Origin: Bartonella grahamii subsp. shimonis
GTDB taxonomy: Bacteria > Pseudomonadota > Alphaproteobacteria > Rhizobiales > Rhizobiaceae
Length of the DNA: 64,000 nucleotides
Reading direction: 5' to 3'
Assembly (NCBI RefSeq): GCF_036327415.1
Contig: NZ_CP123961.1
Coordinates: 1,488,001-1,552,000 of the forward strand
Every line of letters starts with the position of its first letter. Position 1 is the stretch's first letter. The position numbers and the translations under genes are program-made. Positions 58,028 to 64,000 of this stretch are shown piece after piece. The notes under the pieces are model-generated. The model did no database searches. It was not told where the DNA came from and saw only the letters and a list, made by a program, of their open reading frames with translations.

Positions 58028-61000
58028 ATGGCACGTAGAACCAAATTGCAAACATTTGAAGTTGAAGTTGAAGAAGCCCTCACAAAAGCTATGAACTTTG
58101 ATTTCGAGGACACAGGATTTGAAACGATATCATCCAATAATTCTGAAAATGTTGTTAATGTCGATGATCTGATTCAAAAAATTGCAATGGCAGAAGAAGA
58201 ATTTTTTGCTGAAAACGGTACGTCAACTTTTGTTTCTAATATTCATGATGAAGCCGTTATTGATAAATCCGTTGTTGAACAGCTTTTTGCTCCAAAACCT
58301 TCACCTGATATTTCAGGTGGAACTGTTCATAATACATTGTTGTCTACAAAACTTCTTCCTGCAAATGATGATATAACAACCCCTGTAAATTTTGGACACT
58401 TAAAGCAGCGTTCTTCCTCTCGAGTCTACTGGTATACAACAGCGCTTAGTGCTTTATGGGCAACGGGAGGAGCTTTTATTGCACATAAGCTCGCACCTAC
58501 CGGACTCAGCTCCTTATCCAATATCAGCACTTTTGTTACATCCCCAACAGGACTCGCTGTAGCAGCCGGAACAGCAATTCCTATCCTTATATCTTGGGGA
58601 GTTGCTCAATTAACAAAACGTTCAAACGACTTGCATAATATTGCTCTTCTTATGACAAATGCTGCACAGCGCCTTAGTGAACCGCAACATTTATCTGAAA
58701 AACAAGCTATTGCTATAGGGCAAACCATTCGTGAAGAAGTAGCAGCAATGAACGAAGGTATTGAACGTACCCTCGGACGTGCTGTTGAACTTGAAGCAAT
58801 CATACAAGGTGAAGTTCACAACCTAGAACAAGCCTATGCTGAGAATGAATCACGCATTCACACATTAATCAAAGAATTGAGTAATGAACGCATCGCCATT
58901 TTGAATCACGCAGATCGCGTACAATCAACAATTAAAGGAACCCAAGAACAACTGAGTGATGAATTTGGTTTAGTTACCTCTAAAATTGTAACCAATGTTG
59001 AAAAGCTTACACAAACCCTTTCTCAAACTTTACAAAAACAAGGTGAAGACCTTGTTGAAAAACTTTCCTATGCCGGTGATGGCATAACAAATCAGCTTGT
59101 TGAAAAATTTAACGAAACAACAACACAAATTCAGCAGAAAAACACAGAATTTTTTCATGAATTAGGAAAAAACTTCAATGGTTTTTCAAAACGACTTGAT
59201 CATAATGAAAAACAAATAGAAAAAACCTTTAATGAAACAGCTGAAAAAGCGGAAGTACATGTTGCTAAAATTGCAACACATATACAAGCAGTAACAGATC
59301 AAACTTTGCACGCTGTCGATGAAAAGTTTAAGGCCTTGGATAAAGCTCTTATTGATCGTAATAATCAATCTCTACAGAATTTTGATGAGAAGATCTTAAA
59401 GCTCGACGACCAAGCACATAAACTCTCTTCTAAATTTGATAACGTAACCTCGCAAGCAATTGGAGCCTTTGAACAACGTTTAGCAACTGTTGATCTTTCT
59501 CTCAAAGAACATAGTGATTCCATCATTAATTCCTTTATAGAACGCAGTCAGGCTTTAGAGGATAATGCTGAAAAACTTGGTAACTTCTTGGAATCTCACG
59601 TCTTGAAAATAAATGAAAATCTCCAAGAAAAAACAGCAGACATTACCCATGCATTTACAAATGGACGTGAAGCTATTCTTTCTGCAATTGATAAAAGTAA
59701 AGAAAGTCTGAAAGAAGAAATTCAATATGTAGACAATGCCATTGTTGATATCATACAAGAACGTTCACAAGATTTTAAAGTGCAACTTTCTGATCAACGA
59801 GCTCTTATGGCAGATATGCTCGATAACGAGAAGAATAAAATTGCGGATACATTAAAAAATCAAATTGATGTCTTATCCAAAAATACTTCTCATATTGAAA
59901 AAGTTTTAGCTGATAATGTTCAAGTCGTTGATAAACAAGCTGAAAATCATATTACAAGCATCATTCAATGCACTGAAAAACTACAAAATGTCATTGTACA
60001 AAGCTGCAATACAACCCAAGATGCTTTAGAAGCACAAGCAAGAAATATTGATATCCGTGCCGATGCCCTGCGTGACTCTTTAGCTATTAATAGTTTTTCT
60101 CTCAATGAAGTTCTTGCCGATCAAGCACGCACACTTGAGCAACGCATGGAAACAATCCATAACCTCATTGCAAAAAGTGATATACGTGTCGATGTTGCAT
60201 TGAAACAACAAATAAATTTAGTTGAAAGTGCAATTGTTGCCAATAATAAAAACATTACTGAAACGGTTCAAGATCATATCAAAAACCTTGAAAGCCATGC
60301 CGAAATTTTAAAGAATACTCTCTCTCAATCGAGTGGTGTTTTCTTTGAAAACCTTGAAACACGTATGGTATCATTCGATACAGATCTAGAAGATCGTGCA
60401 CACAAAATTTTTGAACGAACAACAACGCTAGAGGAAACATTATCTAAAAAATTCAACCAAATCTGTGAAGCTATTGATATGCAAACATCTGTTATTGAGG
60501 AACGTTCTGATACGTTAAAAACGTCTCTCATGCTTAATAATGAGCAAAGTCAGATAATTCAACAAGTGCTGGAGAGTAGTGTTGACAATATGCGTGTAAC
60601 CTTAGAAGACTCTGTTAATACAGTTACAGATAATCTGCATAATAAGCTTATAAAAGCTTCTGATATTCTTTCTTCTACGGGTGAACAAATTCTTTCATCT
60701 GTTACAAATGTTACAGCACAAGCAGAAAATATTCTCTCAGAATCAGGCAATCGCATTGTATCAAATGTCAAAAAAACTGTTTATGATACCAGTGAAAAAG
60801 TTCTGTCCGTTCTGTCTGAACAAACAGCACATACTGTTGAAGCTTTCGCAACAGCCAGTCATAATGCACAAGCATTATTGAATGAAACTATTCATTCATC
60901 AACAACAGCAATAGAGCAACTCCTTCATGAACGCTGTGATATTCTTCATCACTCTATGCAAAATCTTAAAAATAATTTAGGACATCAACTCTCTGATGTA

Positions 61001-62587
61001 ACGAGCCGTCTGGAAGATGCAGGAAATCAAACAACAACACAAATTTCAGAACATATTGGAAAAATAACAGAGCTTACAAATCACTTAAATCAAGCAGCGC
61101 AAAATACGACAGAATCTATTGATTCTTTAACACAGCATATCGGTGAACAACTCTCTCTCTCCACACAAGATGCCGAACAAAGAATTTATGTACATAATGA
61201 ATCTTTAGTGAATAGCTTAACCAAAGCTAACTCTGAAACACTTCAAACAATAACGATTATGAAGGAAGAGCTTATTAATAATGTCTCATCCATCTTAACA
61301 CAGTTGAATAAATCAATTTACAATTTTAACGAAAATAGTAGTGTTTTATTGTCAGCTGTTCAAAATATTGATGATCAGTTTAATGAGAGTACGAATAATT
61401 TTTTCCGCAACACGAACCAAGTAGCAGAGCGTTTATCAGCCTCAAATCAAGCACTCAATAATAATGTTGAAATTCTACAAGGACTTTCAAAGAATACCTT
61501 TGAACAAATTAATCATATAACAAGCAGTTTTGGTGAACATGCAAAGACACTTTCCCAAACTATTCATGTTCTTGAACAATCTGAAAATTCACTTAGTACG
61601 ACACTTGAAGAAAAACATAATACGCTTTCCGTATTAAGTGATGCTCTTGTTTCGAAGTCTCATGAAATTAATCAAATGATTGGGCATTATGAAAAAATCT
61701 TCAACTTAGCACTTGAACGCTCTGATAAGAATGCGCGTAACTCCACAAATTCATTCCAACAATCACTTAATAGGCTTGTTAGTGAAGCATCGACGCGTTT
61801 TTCAGAAGCAGCAGAAGATATACGTCGCTCCGCCGATGAAGTTCGTTTAGAGCTTTCAAAGATTAATAATGATATCAATGAAAATGTTAAAAAACTTCCA
61901 GAAAAGACAAAAGAAACAACACAAACTATTCGCACAGCTTTGAATGAACAGATTACAGCGTTACAAGATCTCGTCAGTGTTATACAAAATAATCAAAAGG
62001 GCGCAAAAGGACAGCTGATATCGTCATTTCCTACATCATCAATGCTTAATCAAAGAAGTGACAACTCCCCTGAGTCCATTAAAAAGATTGTACCACCTAA
62101 GCCTATTTTGCAACAAGATCAAAGCAAAAAAAGACCAAATAAATGGGTGTCAAATCTCTTAGAAAGAGCTTCACGTGAAGAAACATTTTATGATGACGCC
62201 CCAAATGATACTGTTTTAACATCAGTGCAAACAAAACCACGTCCTGCAAACTGCTCTCTTAACTCATTAGCTTCTGGTATAGTGCAAGCTATTAATCACA
62301 ATGCCATTGTTGAGCTATGGGATCATTATCAACGTGGACAAAAAAACATCGTAACAGAACGCCTTTATACCTTGAATGGAAAAACAATATTTGAAATGAT
62401 TAAGAGAAAATATATGAGCGATTTTGAGTTTAAAGGTTCAGTGAATCAATATGTTTCTGATTTCGAAAAGCTCTTACGTGATATATCGCGCAGTTCTGGT
62501 TCTTCCAGCTCAGTTCGCAAATACCTGATATCAGATACAGGAAAAGTTTATACTATGCTTGCTCATGCAAGTGGTCGAATCCAATAA
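58028..62587 (+). CDS. Giant coiled-coil membrane protein, Growth Pole Ring (GPR)-like
   Basis: A 1,519-residue protein. The first 110 residues are acidic; two hydrophobic segments lie at about 133-152 and 172-192 (the second GLAVAAGTAIPILISWGVAQL). From about 200 to 1,360 it is a nearly continuous alpha-helical, Gln/Asn/Glu-rich coiled coil with loosely repeating units of roughly 35-45 residues, of the kind domain databases label apolipoprotein A1/A4/E or methyl-accepting-like. The C-terminal 150 residues are globular (SLASGIVQAINHNAIVELWDHYQRGQ and MIKRKYMSDFEFKGSVNQYVSDFEKLL). This layout matches the Growth Pole Ring protein of Agrobacterium, which organises polar growth. It has a clean ribosome site and terminator; single-gene unit. 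Confidence 0.75.
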   Translation: MARRTKLQTFEVEVEEALTKAMNFDFEDTGFETISSNNSENVVNVDDLIQKIAMAEEEFFAENGTSTFVSNIHDEAVIDKSVVEQLFAPKPSPDISGGTVHNTLLSTKLLPANDDITTPVNFGHLKQRSSSRVYWYTTALSALWATGGAFIAHKLAPTGLSSLSNISTFVTSPTGLAVAAGTAIPILISWGVAQLTKRSNDLHNIALLMTNAAQRLSEPQHLSEKQAIAIGQTIREEVAAMNEGIERTLGRAVELEAIIQGEVHNLEQAYAENESRIHTLIKELSNERIAILNHADRVQSTIKGTQEQLSDEFGLVTSKIVTNVEKLTQTLSQTLQKQGEDLVEKLSYAGDGITNQLVEKFNETTTQIQQKNTEFFHELGKNFNGFSKRLDHNEKQIEKTFNETAEKAEVHVAKIATHIQAVTDQTLHAVDEKFKALDKALIDRNNQSLQNFDEKILKLDDQAHKLSSKFDNVTSQAIGAFEQRLATVDLSLKEHSDSIINSFIERSQALEDNAEKLGNFLESHVLKINENLQEKTADITHAFTNGREAILSAIDKSKESLKEEIQYVDNAIVDIIQERSQDFKVQLSDQRALMADMLDNEKNKIADTLKNQIDVLSKNTSHIEKVLADNVQVVDKQAENHITSIIQCTEKLQNVIVQSCNTTQDALEAQARNIDIRADALRDSLAINSFSLNEVLADQARTLEQRMETIHNLIAKSDIRVDVALKQQINLVESAIVANNKNITETVQDHIKNLESHAEILKNTLSQSSGVFFENLETRMVSFDTDLEDRAHKIFERTTTLEETLSKKFNQICEAIDMQTSVIEERSDTLKTSLMLNNEQSQIIQQVLESSVDNMRVTLEDSVNTVTDNLHNKLIKASDILSSTGEQILSSVTNVTAQAENILSESGNRIVSNVKKTVYDTSEKVLSVLSEQTAHTVEAFATASHNAQALLNETIHSSTTAIEQLLHERCDILHHSMQNLKNNLGHQLSDVTSRLEDAGNQTTTQISEHIGKITELTNHLNQAAQNTTESIDSLTQHIGEQLSLSTQDAEQRIYVHNESLVNSLTKANSETLQTITIMKEELINNVSSILTQLNKSIYNFNENSSVLLSAVQNIDDQFNESTNNFFRNTNQVAERLSASNQALNNNVEILQGLSKNTFEQINHITSSFGEHAKTLSQTIHVLEQSENSLSTTLEEKHNTLSVLSDALVSKSHEINQMIGHYEKIFNLALERSDKNARNSTNSFQQSLNRLVSEASTRFSEAAEDIRRSADEVRLELSKINNDINENVKKLPEKTKETTQTIRTALNEQITALQDLVSVIQNNQKGAKGQLISSFPTSSMLNQRSDNSPESIKKIVPPKPILQQDQSKKRPNKWVSNLLERASREETFYDDAPNDTVLTSVQTKPRPANCSLNSLASGIVQAINHNAIVELWDHYQRGQKNIVTERLYTLNGKTIFEMIKRKYMSDFEFKGSVNQYVSDFEKLLRDISRSSGSSSSVRKYLISDTGKVYTMLAHASGRIQ

Positions 62588-62596
62588 ACAAACAAG

Positions 62597-62630
62597 AAAA
62601 GTGGAAAAAATATCTTTTTCCACTTTTTTT
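62597..62630 (+). terminator. Rho-independent terminator of the GPR-like gene
   Basis: AAAAGTGGAAAAA (62597-62609) pairs with TTTTTCCACTTTT (62615-62627), a 13-bp stem with a five-base loop, followed by further T residues to 62630. It lies ten bases after the stop codon and is a textbook intrinsic terminator. Confidence 0.92.
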
Positions 62631-63523
62631 ATCTCTCCAGTTTTTTAATCATTCATCATAGAGTACTTTGCTTTCAACTGTAGCTTTTACTTCAAAGGTT
62701 GAGATAATTGGTATGCAGTTTTCTTTGATATCTTAAGCAATAATTCTAAAGAAGCATAATGACTTATCAAACAACATATCATCCTAAGAATAATAAGGCA
62801 TATTTTTTATTTCCTTATCTTTTTCTTAACCCTTTATTTTTCATAGTTTCATAAAGGTACAAAACCGGTAATATTATTTTTCTAATTGTAAAAAACTTTC
62901 ATGCTTTTGTATTAAAAAAGCTCATAGAAATATTTATATTTATTTTTAAATGTTTTTTATTCACATATTACTCTCATTTGAATTATGTAAGTCAATATTT
63001 TTTATTATATTAGATGAATTTGAAATAAATCTTATTGTATTAAAATTTCCCATTCAACATATGAAATAATGCATGATAAATTATAAAGAAAAGCGTTATG
63101 CGGAATATATGATTTTCATGTATAAAGTCCGCAATTACAGCCATTTTAGCCACATCTTTGTTTATTAAAATACATAATTGTCAGTATATAAAAAATACAG
63201 CTTTCACTATCAAGAATCCAATTGAGCAATAAACAACACAACTGCCATTCTCAACATCCCAATCTCCTTTAAAATAGCTGAATAAACAATTTATAAATTA
63301 CAAATTGTTATTTAAAATTTCTTCTACCTCCGTATAAAACTTTAAATAAAATATATATTTTATAAAAAACGGATGAAATTAATAGGAAACACTCTTCTGT
63401 TCTTTCCTTATTTTGTAAACATTGCAAAAAAATAATAGCTTGATAATGTAATCGTTAGAAAATATTTTATTTTTTTGTAAACTAATGAATTTTTACGAGT
63501 TTTGTTAAGGAGAGAAAAACAAA
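62631..63523. other. Long AT-rich spacer after the GPR-like gene
   Basis: Nearly 900 bases with no credible reading frame on either strand. It is very AT-rich with many short homopolymer runs. It ends at an AAGGAG site followed by a five-codon frame (63523) that runs into the SDR remnant; this may be the relic of the original 5' end. Confidence 0.45.
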
Positions 63524-63697
63524 TGTGCTGCTATCAATAAAATTATTCATGCACACAAACAAAAAGAATCATCAAACTGGTTTTACGATCCAGAAGAATT
63601 TACTCATGCTCTTGCATTTTGATATTCAGAGAAATGAGAATCTATTAGTGGACAAAACCTTATCGTAGATGGAACATCTCATATACACATACGCTAA
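63524..63697 (+). pseudogene. Remnant of a short-chain dehydrogenase/reductase, C-terminal part
   Basis: One continuous frame reads AINKIIHAHKQKESSNWFYD and then [38 protein letters not shown]. This follows the C-terminal SDR pattern P-E-E-(I/F)-x-x-A-(L/V)-x-F-L-x-S-x(4)-(I/V)-(S/T)-G-Q-x-L-x-VDG. Two TGA stops at 63620 and 63635 interrupt it, and the Rossmann half with the catalytic Tyr-x3-Lys is missing. The fragment ends 17 bases before maeB. It is a decayed gene. Confidence 0.65.
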
Positions 63698-63713
63698 CTT
63701 GGGTATCATAAAA

Positions 63714-64000
63714 ATGTCTAGAGAACGAAATAGTGATTTCAGTTCACCAAAAGCTGAACTTGACAGTACCGCCCTTTTTTATCACCAACACCCAAAACCT
63801 GGAAAATTGGAAATACAAGCAACAAAACCTCTTGATAATCAACGTGATTTAGCTCTTGCTTATTCTCCAGGCGTTGCAGCACCATGTCTTGCGATTCATG
63901 AAAATCCCAATCTTGCCGCTCAATATACCTCCCGTGCTAATTTAGTCGCTGTTATATCCAATGGAACTGCTGTTCTTGGTTTAGGAAACATTGGTCCACT
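63714..64000 (+). CDS. maeB: NADP-dependent malic enzyme, N-terminal part (runs off window)
   Basis: The first 95 residues of a malic enzyme: [42 protein letters not shown] and [20 protein letters not shown] are characteristic of the MaeB family, which decarboxylates malate to pyruvate. In this family a C-terminal phosphotransacetylase-like domain usually follows; it lies outside the window. The frame is open at the right edge. Confidence 0.94.
   Translation, partial: MSRERNSDFSSPKAELDSTALFYHQHPKPGKLEIQATKPLDNQRDLALAYSPGVAAPCLAIHENPNLAAQYTSRANLVAVISNGTAVLGLGNIGP

Noticed and set aside
63523..63540. Five-codon frame MCCYQ after a strong AAGGAG site, like a leader peptide
   Set aside because: There is no attenuator structure after it, and the overlapping frame belongs to the SDR remnant; more likely a relic of that gene.
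63620..63637. Two in-frame TGA codons as possible recoding (selenocysteine or tryptophan)
   Set aside because: The surrounding fragment lacks the catalytic half of the SDR, there is no start, and TGA acts as a normal stop in other genes of the window.

Overview
This window is chromosomal DNA of an AT-rich alphaproteobacterium of the order Hyphomicrobiales, most probably a Bartonella. The evidence is low GC, long gene-free AT-rich spacers, several decayed genes, and typical rhizobial gene neighbourhoods: glyA-nrdR-ribD-ribE-ribH-nusB, plsX-fabH-ihfA-merR, a dsbA-like gene with accB-accC, pyrB with a pseudo-dihydroorotase, and map-radC. Species assignment is inference; I could not run a database search.

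Layout. 1-3.9 kb: the end of map, radC, a DUF3126 gene, an alpha/beta hydrolase overlapping a DUF192 gene, and a double cold-shock-domain protein. 4.2-9.1 kb: a complete branched-chain amino-acid-type ABC importer (livJ, H, M, G, F) closed by a strong terminator. 9.2-17.6 kb: gatCA on the minus strand, divergent from ruvX, then an AidB-like flavoprotein, and the pyrB - pyrC-like - plsY - dprA string with a small antisense gene at its end. 17.8-24.4 kb: topA, rnr, an MFS transporter broken by a nonsense codon, and rpmG. 24.7-28.9 kb: a membrane-anchored nuclease, a UDG-like protein, an Lrp/AsnC regulator, cobT and dusA. 29.5-34.4 kb: glpD, a DsbA-like oxidoreductase and the acetyl-CoA carboxylase biotin subunits. 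34.6-42 kb: tRNA-Thr with a decayed phage gene beside it, an unknown coiled-coil gene, a lipoprotein hydrolase, tRNA-Leu, folE, an IscU-like protein, yidD, thrS and a decayed integrase. 42-51.3 kb, minus strand apart from bamE: merR, ihfA, fabH, plsX, yceD, then nusB-ribH-ribE-ribD-nrdR-glyA. 51.6-57.4 kb: argC, heme A synthase, a polysaccharide co-polymerase-like protein, hflX and hfq. 58-62.6 kb: one 1,519-residue coiled-coil membrane protein resembling the Growth Pole Ring (GPR) proteins of rhizobia. The window ends with a decayed short-chain dehydrogenase and the start of maeB.

Functionally most of this is housekeeping: translation (thrS, gatCA, two tRNAs, dusA, nusB, rpmG), nucleotide and cofactor metabolism (pyrB, folE, riboflavin, cobT, heme A), lipid synthesis (acc, fabH, plsX, plsY) and DNA maintenance (radC, topA, dprA, ruvX). 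The accessory signal is decay: at least four gene remnants (MFS, phage gene, integrase, SDR) lie in or next to the long spacers. The most interesting intact loci are the GPR-like giant, the dihydroorotase homologue lacking its metal ligands, and the co-polymerase with a destroyed ATP-binding loop.
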